Positions 22,501-33,738 of a stretch of 64,000 bases of DNA are shown one piece after another (the stretch's first letter is position 1; each line of letters starts with the position of its first letter). The stretch is taken from positions 1 to 64,000 of the forward strand of contig WFMF01000129.1 in the NCBI GenBank assembly GCA_011033025.1, read 5' to 3'. The notes beneath the pieces were generated by a model. The model was given only the letters and a program-made list of their open reading frames with translations. It made no database searches and had not been told where the DNA came from. A program made the translations under genes and the position numbers. The stretch comes from Beroe forskalii (lineage: Eukaryota; Ctenophora; Nuda; Beroida; Beroidae).

Positions 22501-24340
22501 AAAACGAAAATTTCGTCATTTTGGCACAAAATGGGTTGGGGATGGTCTGAATTGCCTTTTTATGTCATAAAACAAGTATTTGGGTCCTTCTGGATAAATA
22601 AGAGTCCGTATAATTAAATTTTTCAAAAACTCATTTTTTTGCCCAGAATTCCCGTTTTTCTCCCTTTTTTTTTATGTAGGCCACAAATCAAGTCCATAAT
22701 GGCTAAAATTTGGTTTCCGAGATTATTTTTTTGATACCAAACAAAGTTCAATCGGTTTCGGGAATTTCGAGAAAGTCGAATTTTGACCCGAAAAAACACC
22801 TTACTATATACACTGGGACTTTTTTCGGGTCAAAAATTCGACTTTTCCGAACTGTCATGAAACCGATTGCTCATTGTTTGGTATCTCAGTGCGACCTCCG
22901 AAACCAAAGTTCAGGCAAATGCAGTGTAATTTGTGGCCTCCAAGGCCAGAAAGGGTACTTTTTTTTCGAAAAAACGAAAATTTCGTCATTTTGGCACAAA
23001 ATGGGTTGGGGATGGTCTGAATTGCCTTCTTATGTCATGAAACAAGTATTTGGGTCCTTCTGGATGAATAAGAGTCCGTATAATTAAATTTTTCAAAACT
23101 CATTTTTTGCCCAGAATTCCCGTTTTTCTCCTTTTTTTTGCTCTGTAGGCCACAAATCAAGTCCATAATGGCTAAAATTTGGTTTCCGAGATTATTTTTG
23201 ATACCAAACAAAGTTCAATCGGTTTCGGGAATTTCGAGAAAGTCGAATTTTTGACCCGAAAAAAACACCTTACTATACACTGGGACTTTTTCGGGTCAAA
23301 ATTCGACTTTTCCGAAATGTCATGAAACCGATTGCTCATTGTTTGGTATCTCAGTGCGACCTCCGAAACCAAAGTTCAGGCAAATCCAGTGTAATTTGTG
23401 GCCTCCAGGGCCAGAAAGGGTACTTTTTCGAAAAAACGAAAATTTCGTCATTTGGCCCAAAATGGGTTGGGGATGGTCTGAATTGCCTTTTATGTCATAA
23501 AACAAGTATTTGGGTCCTTCTGGATAAATAAGAGTCCGTATAATTAAATTTTCAAAAACTCATTTTTTGCCCAGAATTCCCGTTTTCTCCCTTTTTTTGC
23601 TCTGTAGGCCACAAATCAAGTTCATATTGGCTGAAATTTGGTTTCGAGATTATTTCTTGATACCAAACAAAGTTCAATCGGTTTCGGGGAATTTCGAGAA
23701 AGTCAATTTTGACCCGAAAAACACCTTACTATACACTGGGACTTTTTCGGGTCAAAAATTCGACTTTTCCGAAATGTCATGAAACCGATTGCTCATTGTT
23801 TGGTATCTCAGTGCGACCTCCGAAACCAAAGTTCAGGCAAATCCAGTGTAATTTGTGGCCTCCAGGGCCAAAAAGGGCATTTTTTCGAAAAATGAAAATT
23901 TCGTTATTTTGGCCCAAAATGAGCTGGAAATGGTCAGAATTGCCTTTGTAGGTCATAAAACAAGTACTTCGGTCCATCTGGATGAATAAAAGTCCTTAAA
24001 ACTGAATTTCAAGAAAATGCATTTTTTTGCCCAAAATTCCCTTTTTCTCCTTCTTTTCGACCTGTAAGCCACAAATCAAGTCCAAATAGGCTAAAATTTG
24101 GTATCCGAGAAAATTGTATGATGTCAAGTGATGACCCATCAGTTCCATGGAATTTTTGATGAATCAAATATGTAAATAATTCATTATTCCGAATGTTGCT
24201 GAAGATGGTATAACACCAGTCTATTCTTCGTTTTCTTTTCCTTAACTTTTAATCCTTCCAGGGTTCGGAAGCAGCAAGAAAAGACAGCAGAGCTTGCTAA
24301 GCCACGTAAATCGTTCTTCAAGAAAAGAAGTGACTCGTGA
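16544..24340 (+). CDS. Unrecognised repeat-rich membrane protein, 5' end not found
   Basis: Five exons join in phase: about 16544-18887, 19089-19183, 19328-19457, 19609-19721 and 24262-24340 (TGA). They encode about 919 aa; no start ATG is visible in the first, so an upstream exon is probably missing or lost in the array. Order of parts: a lead-in with a heptad-like stretch (SALAAIK-type, 16625-16745); about 60 copies of an 8-residue repeat of the type ATEEITA(A/E); an Ala/Pro/Glu-rich linker; a conserved-looking block AGISDKYCTPVGYHLAMPF; a Gly/Tyr-rich exon GGGSFFGGIFGYGYGAY; one predicted membrane helix (VVVGGGILGLSIATMGGLFV); then a charged tail ending KSFFKKRSDS. The long acidic region and basic tail suggest an anchored extended stalk; orientation is unknown. 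There is a one-base frame change near 18060-18085 within the repeats. I do not recognise the family. Confidence 0.7.
16850..18370 (+). repeat. Coding 24-bp minisatellite (8-residue acidic repeat)
   Basis: In-frame copies of 'gcaactgaagaaataactgc' plus four bases encode A-T-E-E-I-T/S-A-A/E. Because the period is a multiple of three and lacks stops in several frames, long shadow frames also open on the minus strand (for example 16540-18390 and 16919-18805). Higher-order blocks of several units recur, showing recent unequal exchange. Confidence 0.9.
19765..24160 (+). repeat. 468-bp satellite array 1, inside the last intron of the repeat-protein gene
   Basis: About nine tandem copies of a unit near 468 bp. 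The edges (19765-20200 and 23860-24160) carry divergent versions and the centre is nearly uniform. Landmarks per unit: 'ataaaacaagtatttgggtc', 'gcccagaattcccg', 'ggtttccgagattat', 'acactgggactttt' and 'gggttggggatggtctgaat'. Each unit is built of two diverged halves facing each other around 'acactggga'. The unit is opposite in orientation to array 2 at 53269-61760. Confidence 0.92.
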
Positions 24341-25125
24341 ATGAAAGTTATCGACGCAAAGCAAGTCCAATTTAGCAAGATTTCAGTTTGAACCCTTTTA
24401 ATTTATTCTAAAACTCAACAAGATCAGTGAACCTAAATGAGCTTCTTATATTTACAGAGATCGCGCTCGAATAATCGATGATATTATGCTTTTGAACTTT
24501 GTATTTAGATATTTATCGGTCTATAGGAAATATGAGACGTAAGAGCGTCTCGACTTAATCTCAATCATCTGTAAATGTTCCCAATGTGAATACGTCTGTA
24601 TGTGTATACTACGTATACGTGTGGTCAAATGTTCGGGATTTAATACTCTTTTATATTTTATTATTTTAGAAACTTTTCGGAGGGGTGAACTGAGGCCCTT
24701 CTACAATTCGGATATGATCCACTGAAATTTTGCCACTATTCTATTCAGAATCGATGATAATTTATTTGAAAAAGCTGAACTCACATCAAATACGCCACAT
24801 ATTCAGCTTCCCTGATTATTACATTTTTCGATTTGCCCAAAAATTGATTATCCGATTGTAAAAGGGCTTTGGTTTTAAATTACCCAAAATCTGGGTTGTG
24901 GTGATCAGTTATATCACTTTTATTGATTTATATGATAGAACGTTTCACCATTTTGTTTTAAGAATGGTAAATGATTTAAATAATTTAAAGGGTTCAATAT
25001 ACTCCGGTCAAGTGGCTGAGAAAGGGCCAATTATTTCTTATGTAAACGTAAAAGCGTTGTCCAAATAATCATAGTAGTTCAAATTTGATTTAATTCTCTT
25101 TTTATTTGTCTTGCAAAGACTGCTT
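24341..25125. other. 3' flank of the repeat-protein gene, no recognised feature
   Basis: AT-rich presumed 3' UTR and intergenic sequence. No additional exon, RNA gene or clear repeat was identified. Confidence 0.4.
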
Positions 25126-25129
25126 AAGA

Positions 25130-26000
25130 ATTAGTGTGACTTTGCTTAACACGTATATCTCTGTCTGCGTTGCGCGGCGCGCTTCCCCAGAACAGGGAAG
25201 CGCGGCGCGCGTACACACACCTATGTGGGCTTAGGAAAGTGTGACTGTGGGTGCGTGGACTGCGTGGCGTATGCTCTACTTGTACACAGCACATAAACGT
25301 GTTCGGGAACCCCTCTCCTCCTTGCAATACATTGTCAACTCAACAATAGGCAGACAAAGCAGGCTTGAGTGTCATGACACTAAACGCGTGTATCCCTGCA
25401 TTGCTAAACACGTATACCATTACACTTGTTCGCGTACACACACCTATGCAGGCTTTGGAAATCCCTGCAAAGGCTCGCTTTCCATTTCCCAAGCCCGCAT
25501 ACTTGTAGGTTTGCGTACAGTGTACACGTTCCTAGGCCAGGCCCTCATCGGTGTGCGTACTCGCGTGGCGCTTCCCACTCCCAGTTCCTACGGGAAGCGC
25601 GCCGCGCAACGCAAACAGGGATGTACGACGTACGTGTTTAGCAACTGAGCCCGCATAGCTTAGGGTTAAGTTTGCTTTCCTAAGCCCGCATAGGTGTGTG
25701 TACGCGCGCGGCGCTTCCCTACGGGACACCCTGTTCTGGGGAAGCGCGCCGCGCAACGCAGACAGGGATATACGTGTTTAGCAAAGTTTGCTAAAGACGC
25801 GACGTATACCCCTGTCATGTTTGCGTTCATGCGCGGCGTTGTCAGACGTTGTCTGACCCCTACGTCTTCGGCGGGCGCGCGCGCGAAGCGGACACTGAAA
25901 TAATGGTCAGACAACGTCTGACAAGCGCGGCGCGCTCGCGCGGCTTCTCCGTAGAGAATTAGCCGCTGCGCGCGCAGGTACATTACACCTGCACCTATGC
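25130..26000. repeat. GC-rich fold-back element cluster A
   Basis: Several direct and inverted copies of a roughly 90-bp module. It starts 'gctaaacacgtatatccctg', has a central hairpin made of 'gcgcggcgcgc' on both sides of 'ttcccc' or 'ttcccgtaggg', and ends 'acacacctatgcgggctta'. Copies lie near 25143-25232, 25540-25650, 25680-25790 and again at 26268-26368. The same module occurs at 52600-52692 and 52830-52935. Base composition is far above the surrounding AT-rich DNA. No coding capacity is supported. Confidence 0.8.
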
Positions 26001-26014
26001 GGGTTAGGAATGAT

Positions 26015-26640
26015 CTGATGAGAATCAACGCGCGCCACGCGCTGATCTGATGAGAATCAACGCGCGCCACGCGCTGATTCGATGAGAATCAACGCGCGCC
26101 ACGCGCTCGCGCTGCATTCCCCTAACCAGGGGTGTCGCGCGGCAGCAAGGCTAGGCGCGCGCGTAAAACTAGGGATCTGGTTAGGGCAACGCGCTTTGCT
26201 CTAACCAGATCCCTTATAGTTTTACGAGGGCGCCGCGCCTTGCTGCAAGCGACACCCCTGGTTAGGTTGCTAAACACGTATATCCCTGTGTGATGTGGCT
26301 CGCGCCGCGCGGCGCGCTTCCCCGTAGGGAAGCGCGCGGCGCGTACACACACCTATGCGGGCTTAGGAACTGGTTAGGGGAACAACGCGCTGCACTGATT
26401 CGATGAGAATCAACGCGCGCCACGCGTACGCACTGATTCGATGAGAATCAACGCGCGCCACGCGTACGCACTGATTCGATGAGAATCAACGCGCGCCACG
26501 CGTACGCACTGATTCGATGAGAATCAACGCGCGCTACGCGTACGCACTGATTCGATGAGAATCAACGCGCGCCACGCGCTGATTTGATGAGAATCAACGC
26601 ACGCCACGGCGCCACGCGCTGATTCGATGAGAACATTTTT
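26015..26640. repeat. 38-bp GC-rich tandem repeat with an embedded long inverted repeat
   Basis: Units contain 'gattcgatgagaatcaacg' followed by 'cgcgccacgcg', at a 38-bp spacing in 26401-26580. The module is interrupted at about 26119-26270 by a fold-back with arms of about 65 bp. Those arms share 'cctaaccaggggtgtcgc', 'cagcaaggc' and 'gggatctggttag'. Confidence 0.8.
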
Positions 26641-26809
26641 ATTTAAAAGGTTCAAATTATATATTGCAATAATATGTACAATAACACTTGTCAAAATTTC
26701 CTACTTATTAATGCAACATACAACTTGGGGGACACAACACAGCTTAGCCATAATAACAGTGTTCCCTTACAATTATACCAATCAAATCATATTTGTATGA
26801 TAATCATTT

Positions 26810-26875
26810 CCCCTAACCAGGGGCGTCGCGCCGCGCACTCCGTGCGCGTAACCAGGGTCCTGGTTAGGGCAAGAT
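26810..26875. repeat. Short fold-back of the CCTAACCAGG family
   Basis: Outer arms 'ccctaaccagggg' and 'tcctggttaggg' face each other around a GC-rich core with a small 'gcgcactccgtgcgc' hairpin. It has the same arm motif as 26119-26270 and as 53396-53425 in array 2. Confidence 0.6.
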
Positions 26876-27059
26876 AATCATAAAAGCCAAGAAATAAATA
26901 GTAAATGTGCCAATATTACTTACTTAAAATCCTAATTGATAAAAATCAACTGCAACGTGCGGTGCTGAATTCTCACAAGGGTCTGCCAATGGCTGACAAT
27001 TTCCTAAGGCCACATAGGTGTGCATAATTTTTAAAATTTGAAGTATCGATGAATCAATT

Positions 27060-28115
27060 GTTAATACCCCGGCCCCGTTCCCTGTTAATAGAAGAGACTT
27101 ACAAAATACAAATGGAAGAGACTTGGTTGCCCTACATAATATGAAATACACCTGCCCTAGCTTTTTCAGATATTTACTCAACACCTATCAAAAGCCTTCT
27201 GACTTGTTTATAGGCAACACAGAAGAATCACTATCATCCCAAGAAGGTACAACTCAGGGTGACACTAGTGCAATGGGAATGTATGCTGATGGTCTAATGC
27301 CCCTCATTGAAGGTCTCAAATCACATGTAAGTAAAGACCTCAAGCATATTTTCTATGCTGATGATGCAGCCTCATCAGGTAAATTAGAAAGCATAAAAGG
27401 ATGGTGGCCCAGCCTCCAGAATGATGGTCCAATATATGGCTATCATCCAAAACCCAGCAAAACATGGTTAATTGTGAAACCAGAGTTCTACAGTGTAGCC
27501 ACAGAACTATTCCCAGACATAAATGTCACACAAGAAGATCATAGGTACCTTGGATCTTATATTGGATCAGAAAATGGGAAAGCAGAATTTGTGAAAAATG
27601 AGATCAAGGAATGGACCAAAGATGTTACTGGGCTAACAGAGATAGCATCATCTGAACCACAGCTGGCATATACAGGGTTTGTATATGGGGCATCTAAAAC
27701 GATGGAATTTCTAAAGCAAGAACCACCCAGGAGTGTCAGAACTGCTGAACTGCTTGGAATACCACATAAAGGATGTTTTATCCCGGTTCTTATTGGAAAA
27801 CTGCATGTCTCTGAGCAGCTGAGAAAGATATTTGCCCTACCTGCAAGGATGGGTGGTCTTAGCATAGCAAACATTTGCCAAACTGCTGAGTTGGAATATG
27901 GAAATTCCATCCTTGCCACTGAAGATCTGACAAATGCCATATATGACCAAGAGAGCTTGTACAATGTTGATGACACCAAGCAGAGTGGTATAATCAATCA
28001 AATCAATGATGAATATAAAAGTGAACTGGAGAAGGAGCTCAATCCTCTCCTACAGCGTCAACTGGAATTACTCTCAGAGAAGGGGGCTTTATCATGGTTA
28101 ACATCATTACCCTGA
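27060..28115 (+). pseudogene. Reverse transcriptase fragment of a retroelement
   Basis: A continuous open frame carries the RT palm motifs SSQEGTTQGD and FYADDAAS (the YADD catalytic box), followed by GYHPKPSKTWLIVK and HRYLGSYIG, a pattern common in invertebrate non-LTR-like pol proteins. The family normally has an N-terminal finger domain and a longer C-terminus. Here the frame begins inside the RT domain and stops abruptly after SWLTSLP. No promoter, terminal repeats or poly(A) tail were identified. It is a 5'- and 3'-truncated relic with an unusually intact reading frame. The exact clade is uncertain. Confidence 0.8.
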
Positions 28116-28399
28116 AAGAATATGGGTTTTTTGCGCCACTCTGAAGACCTTTTCTTCTTGTCTCGAAGGTCTCGAATGATTTTTTGAAGCAGATAGCTTT
28201 AGCCTGAAAGATTTGTAACCGCTGAACGCTGATTAAAATTTTATAGAATGTTTGAAGATCAAATGATTATCGAATAGATTATAGAACAATTTATACTGAA
28301 GCTCAATTCAGCGGAAACCTGTCCTTCCCAATAAAGAAATTCTGTTCAGTTGGTGAAAAATTAGCTTGTATAAAAGAAACGTGCTCAATTTTATAGTAT

Positions 28400-28696
28400 C
28401 TATTGGGGGGAATTAGACAATGAAACATTAGACCGTACCCGAATCTGAGAATGAGAATCTCCTTCATGTGCCACATACTCAAGGAAACCATTTGAACTTT
28501 CACTAACATCCCACTTAACCAAATACCATTTGATTAAGACGAAATCCTCAGGACATTCTGCCCTTGAAACGTGACTGTATCCTGACCAATCACCGGTAAC
28601 TAATACGGCAATGTCAGACAACTTGACTGTGTCTGAGCGTCCTAGTGTGACCAAACAGCAAGGCACCAGTACTAATAGGACATAGACGGTCTTCAT
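28400..28696 (-). CDS. Possible small secreted protein, 98 aa, unknown family
   Basis: Open frame on the minus strand with a strong signal-peptide shape: MKTVYVLLVLVPCCLVTLG followed by RSD. The mature part has one cysteine (AECPEDF) and mixed hydrophilic composition ending SNVSLSNSPQ. An in-frame ATG at 28717 adds seven residues, but the ATG at 28696 gives the cleaner leader. I see no TATA box, splice sites or related neighbours, and do not recognise the family. A chance frame remains possible. Confidence 0.3.
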   Translation of the reverse strand: MKTVYVLLVLVPCCLVTLGRSDTVKLSDIAVLVTGDWSGYSHVSRAECPEDFVLIKWYLVKWDVSESSNGFLEYVAHEGDSHSQIRVRSNVSLSNSPQ

Positions 28697-28739
28697 ATTT
28701 CGATAGGAAATGTTCAAGTTTAAACTGTAACGAATTTTC

Positions 28740-29635
28740 TAGTTGCTCAGTCGAATTTGAGCTTTCAGAGTGAGACACGGTTTATTTAAACCTGCGCTGG
28801 GCCACGTGACAAAATGAGTCCCATAAGCCTCAGAATGCATGCAAATATTCGCATAATGAATGCTATTATTCTCAGGATGAGTGCTATTCGCCCCTATCAG
28901 GGCAAGGAGCCATTGAGTTGCTGCTGTAAAATCATGAAATAGGTGTATTCGGGTGGCGAAGAGTAACGTCATTATTTTGGAAACAAATTGTGAATTGATG
29001 AGCTCATTCTGCCAATTTCTGTGAGAAACAAAGAGTTGGGGTTTGAGCGAAGTATTAACATTTTTATGAGGAGGCATAACTTTCCTTTGTCGAGAGCAAA
29101 GTGAAGGTAAATTAACCCCTCCACCATCCGAGACACTTGGAGAAAATTTATAGCATGATTTGGATGGGGCATATTTCGAGGAACGGGGATTTTGCAATAC
29201 TAAGCATAATTTGAAAAGCTGCTCTCATCAAAAACTATGAATATTCGTCATAAAGCAAATTAGGAAGGTAAGTCTGCTTAAATTGACAGAGAAGACTGCA
29301 TAATTAAGAAAAGTTTCAAATGGACGCTGTTCAGTGTGCCCCGTGCATGAAAATCTAAACGGATCAGCGTCATCAAGTTTTCATTCTAAACCTTGCTAAT
29401 GATGTCACTGAAAGTTCCGAGAGACCTTGTGGCGAGAGGCAATCAAGTCTTTTGAATAGGAATCCCCACTTTGGACTCTCGACAGGCTGAGAATCAGCGC
29501 AGGTCGCCAGAATTTTGAATTTAAATTGAGAACACCAGGCGCATATTTGAATGTTAAATTACTGAGTAGAAGTTTTGGTAAGGAAAGGCTATTATATGAG
29601 ACTTTCTTTCATACAACCGAATGAGATGGTGTGTA
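28740..29635. other. Gene-free stretch, no convincing feature
   Basis: A 152-codon minus-strand frame (28739-29197) has no recognisable motif and an unbiased composition; it is not called. No repeats of note. Confidence 0.4.
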
Positions 29636-29769
29636 GAATAGGGGGTTTAACTCTCTTAGGGGTTTAACTCTATTAGGGATTTAACTCTATTTAACTCTTG
29701 TTAACTTTATCAGAAATAAGACAAACAGTGGTGACGAACAGCTTTAAAGCGCCGTGTTTTTTTTGGGGG

Positions 29770-29960
29770 TGTACGACATTTGACATTTCATCTCACGACA
29801 TTTCATCTCAGGACACTTCATCTCCCTGTCCTGACCCTAACCATAACCCTAACCGTAACCGGAACACTTACTCTAACCCATGCCCTAACCCAGACCCTAA
29901 CCTTTGTGTAGAGTTGACATATTGCGAGATAATGAAGCGTCGTGAGATGAAATGTCCGTT
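29770..29960. repeat. Fold-back element with degenerate telomere-like core
   Basis: The left arm carries 'gacatttcatctcacgacat' and the right arm 'gtcgtgagatgaaatgtc'. Between them lie CCCTAA-type repeats with variants (ccataa, ccgtaa, ctctaa). This resembles an interstitial telomeric tract trapped in, or spread by, an inverted-repeat element. Confidence 0.65.
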
Positions 29961-30143
29961 CTCCGTTTCTTGTCTAGTATTTCAATGAACATATCATTGA
30001 TTATAGTCATACATTCGGAAAACTTTATTGGTTTGAACAAACAACTGACATGCTAAGTTTTGTCATATGACAAGGTGGGCGTCACTCACCATCCTACTCG
30101 TCCTATTTCTGATAAATCAAGCTCTAATGAGCTTTATTTTCAG

Positions 30144-32994
30144 CAAGTTATAAAGGAAGAAGCTATCCAATCACAGAAAACTGAAAAAGCCGGTCCCAAA
30201 AAGCCCGCTTTCACAGTTTTTGATGAAAATATACCCCAAGAGTAAGCCATTTGAAATATTGTTTGACATAATTCTGAAATACTAAATTACTTTCTATCCT
30301 TTGATTCAGGTGTTCTGTCCTTTCTTTACATGTGACGTATTCCATATTTCAGGAATAAAATTAAAAAGTGTGAATCTGAGATAAACTTAAAACTAAAAGA
30401 CGTCGTGGTTCAGAATCCAATCATCTCCATTAAAAAGTCAGAGGTGAATAATCAATCGTATTTCTTAGGATGTATTTAGTTGATACGCCGTGGCATTTGA
30501 TGTCATTTTCGATATCCTGACAGTATTTACCTATGTCTTGGAGGGAGTAAAGTCCCCCTTTTTCTTCAATAAACTTCGGACTTCGGGGCACCATTTTGAA
30601 ATCTCTTACAAGTCTTTACACCCCCCCCCCCGTTTTTACTGTTTTACTACTAACAATTGTAATATTATGTCAAATCACGAGTGCAGCAAATCTGTGGTAG
30701 ATTAAACTTCCCTCCTCAGCTTGCTCCGTTACCGGAAGCAAAGAATGAAACGGAGCACCAAGAACCTAAAGCAGAACCCGCGGAGGAAGCGAAAGTGAGC
30801 ATCACGGAGTGGCGAGACATAGACGCCGACACCACAGACCCCATGTTCAGTCCGGAATACGCCCACGATATCTTCACCAACTTGCAGGCGAGGGAGCTGG
30901 ACTTCATGGTCAAGGACTACCTGGCCGATCAGAAGGAGATCACTGTCACCATGCGGGCTATTCTCATTGATTGGCTCGTGGAGGTGGGTGTTTTGGAAAA
31001 GTGTGGGCGGGTTCGCATCGCATTTTAAGGAATTGACGCGCGCATTACACTGCTGAAAGTATGTGCTTTGTAAAATTTTGCCTCGTATTGAATCGTAAAG
31101 ACCAAATTGTAAGCATTTGCGCGCGGCTCGATTAACTCTGCCCAAATGCGCGGTTGTTGATAAAAATAGCGCCACATTTGAATTCGGTGGGAATTGCATG
31201 GGTGCTTGCGTGTAGCAAGCATAGATCTAACCTTACACCAACTGCAGCTCCAAGAAACTTTCGAGTTGTTCCACGAAACGCTGTACCTGGCCGTACGAAT
31301 GGTGGATCGGTACCTTGACAGAAAGACTGTAAAGAAACAGCACCTTCAACTGCTGGGTGTGACTGCTATGTTTCTGGCTTCTAAGATGGAGGTATTGTTG
31401 TTTGTCTTGTTTAGGTAAATTGGTACTCTTTCTCAAGAAATAATTTGGGCTAAAGTGTTCCTATAACTAAGAATTTTGACTGTTTCCCACCGAGTATCGG
31501 TATCGTAAGTATAATACAGGGGGGCCTACCGAGTATAAATACAGTACAAGTATAATACATTTCTCACTTCACTGCCGTCTAGGAGCGCTACCCACCCCCT
31601 CTGGAGGATTTCATCTTCGTGTGTGACCGAGCGTACACAGAGAAACCAGATTCTGACAATGGAGCGAGTGCTGTGTGCTGAGCTGGAGTACGAAGTGTAC
31701 ATGCCCCTGTCCTACAGCTTCCTCAGGAGATACGGCAAGTGTGTCAATGCGGACATGAAGATGCTCACTATCGGCAGGTTAGTTGGAGTTAGGAATGTCA
31801 GACTACAATCTTAGAATTGAGTTTCTTTCGTTGATTTCTTATTCCACAGGGTGTCTGCCTTGATTGAGTTTATCGCCCCAGAGTAACCCTATTTTAATCT
31901 ACGAACTACAGTACAGAAGTGCTGTAGTCCGATCCATTCATATCTTTTGGTTACAAATTGCAAATAAATTATGAACCATAATAAATATACATGCAATCAT
32001 AGACGAGTTAAGTTAGACCATGCATCTATATTTTGGCTAAAGACTAGATTCGCGTTCATTCCTCCTTTGACAGGTATGTGCTGGAGCTAGCACTACAGGA
32101 ATACGAGTTCGTGACGTATCGACCTTCTCTCCTAGCAGCCGCCGCCCTCTACTATTCCATGCAGAAAACAGGTGATTTTCAGCTGACACCTAACACAATA
32201 GCAGCTATCAACATGATATTTCGAACAAAATGCCATCCGTATCGGTTAAAATTCTTACTCTTAGACCCATCGTATTTGGGGCCATCCATAAAGGACGTCC
32301 GCAAAGAGGGGGGGAGTCTGGCCAATGCGGACGTTTGCGGACATAGGGGGGAGGGGGGTGTTTGGCCAAATGCGGACGTCCGCATTTATGAAAATTTTGG
32401 TCGATTTGACTGGTTTTTCACTAGAAAATTTTCGATTTTTTAGAATCTTGACTAATATTTTCGACATTAAGTCAAAGAATAAAGTTTATTTTGTCACCAT
32501 ATTTGAGAAAACGGGCATGAAAATGATGACCCAAAAGATTTTCAAGAAAAATGCGGACGTCCTGGGGGGAGGGAGGGGTTTCTGAAATGCGGACAAGGGG
32601 GAGGGAGGGGTCTAAAATGGCTGAAATTTTGCGGACGTCCTTTATGGATGACCCCTTTTATATTCTACTAGGAAAGATTCCGTGATGTACTGACTACTGT
32701 CACCTCCCTACACACTCACTATATAACCCACCCCTCTACTCCCCCTCCCCCTACACGCTCACTAACCCACCCCTCTACTTACATACCATTACCCATCCCC
32801 CTTCAGACAACAAGGACTGGGACATCACTTGCCAGCACTACACCAACTACAAAACCCAAGACCTTGACGAGCTGGTCGCAATGATGGACAAAAGTGCGGT
32901 ATCAGCTGCCACCAACAAGCACTGTAAAACCATCTACAAGAAGTACTCTCATCCGGTCTTCTTCAAGGTGGCTCTCCTGCCTCCTCTGCAATAG
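30144..32994 (+). CDS. CCNB3: Cyclin B3, N-terminal exon(s) not found
   Basis: G2/M cyclin that activates Cdk1/Cdk2. Seven exons join in phase: 30144-30241, 30353-30443, 30720-30983, 31248-31391, 31583-31777, 32074-32171, 32807-32994 (TAG). They encode about 358 residues. Signatures: MRAILIDWLVEV (cyclin box), HETLYLAVRMVDRYL, LQLLGVTAMFLASKMEERYPP, YSFLRRYGKC, LALQEYEF, and the B3-type ending IYKKYSHPVFF. An upstream region FTVFDE also fits this family. The fifth exon has one base too many near 31640: reading CDRAYT must shift by one to continue RNQILTMERV. The destruction box and start codon are presumably on an upstream exon, possibly lost in 28-30 kb. An acceptor-like site at 31849 followed by a short frame to TAA (31884-31886) could be an alternative terminal exon. 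A TIR element sits at 32278-32655, in its last intron. Confidence 0.9.
32278..32655. mobile_element. MITE-like element with 26-bp terminal inverted repeats, in a CCNB3 intron
   Basis: Left terminus 32278-32303 and right terminus 32630-32655 are reverse complements with one mismatch; the core is 'catccataaaggacgtccgc'. The interior holds more copies of 'atgcggacgtcc' and G-rich tracts. Flanks read 'ttt' on both sides, so a 2-3 bp target duplication is possible. No transposase frame fits in 378 bp. The terminus resembles PIF/Harbinger- or ISL2EU-type elements, but that assignment is only a guess. Confidence 0.75.
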
Positions 32995-33299
32995 TAGCTA
33001 CCCTCCTGACCCACATGCATGTGGGAGGGGTTTTGTGTTTCTATTATCTGACGGAAATGATACAGAGTGTTGGTATCGGACACTCGGGGTAAGTTTGGTA
33101 TGGTTATGTATATTCATAATATGCTATATAATATCTTCGTGTATTGCTTGCCCTGGCAAACACAAATACACTGTTTTGTATACGAGATTCAGCGAGTAAA
33201 ATCAGCACTAACGAGAGTCAACTCTTGAAAGCGTGTGCGTGTTAATTAGGAGATTCCCTCCTTATCACCTGCTTGAAGAATGAACCGACAGATGACCCC

Positions 33300-33450
33300 A
33301 TCGTGGTGTCTCGACCTTTTCAAGCGCGGCGTGTTACGCCGCGGGTGGGTTCTTTTCTGTGGCGCGCAAATGTGCTTTTGTGTAGAACGTACATTTGCGC
33401 GCTGTCAAAAAGTACCTATGCGCGGCGTAATAAGCCGCGCATGCAAAGGG
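33300..33450. repeat. GC-rich hairpin pair
   Basis: Two short hairpins: 'gcgcgcaaatgt' facing 'acatttgcgcgc' (about 33362-33402), and 'tgcgcggc' facing 'gccgcgca' (about 33418-33441). They share the 'gcgcggcgta' motif with 33645-33738 and 36640-36780, so they appear to belong to one fold-back family. Confidence 0.6.
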
Positions 33451-33644
33451 CGAGACCACAAAAACTTGTGTGTAAGAGGGAATGTACATAGTCCGAGGCA
33501 GTAGCCGAGTGACACGAAACTATCATGCGGCGTCAGTAAAGAGTTGATTGTCCTCCACACCTCCCAAAATAAGATGGTTGCTGGCCCCCTTAGCTTTTCC
33601 ACTCATAGCACGAATTGTTGCGCGTTCCACGCTCGCTATAGTGC

Positions 33645-33738
33645 CAGTTCGAACTGCAGTTTAATATGTGCGCGGCGTACAGACGATTTGTTTATTATAT
33701 GTCTTTACGCCGCGCACACACAACTGTCGTTCGAACTG
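33645..33738. repeat. Fold-back element with about 34-bp arms
   Basis: The left arm opens 'cagttcgaactgcagt' and runs into 'gtgcgcggcgta'; the right arm is 'tacgccgcgcac' running into 'gtcgttcgaactg'. The roughly 27-base loop is AT-rich. Confidence 0.75.

Noticed and set aside
28739-29197. 152-codon minus-strand frame
   Set aside because: No recognisable domain, signal peptide, splice or repeat support; could be chance.
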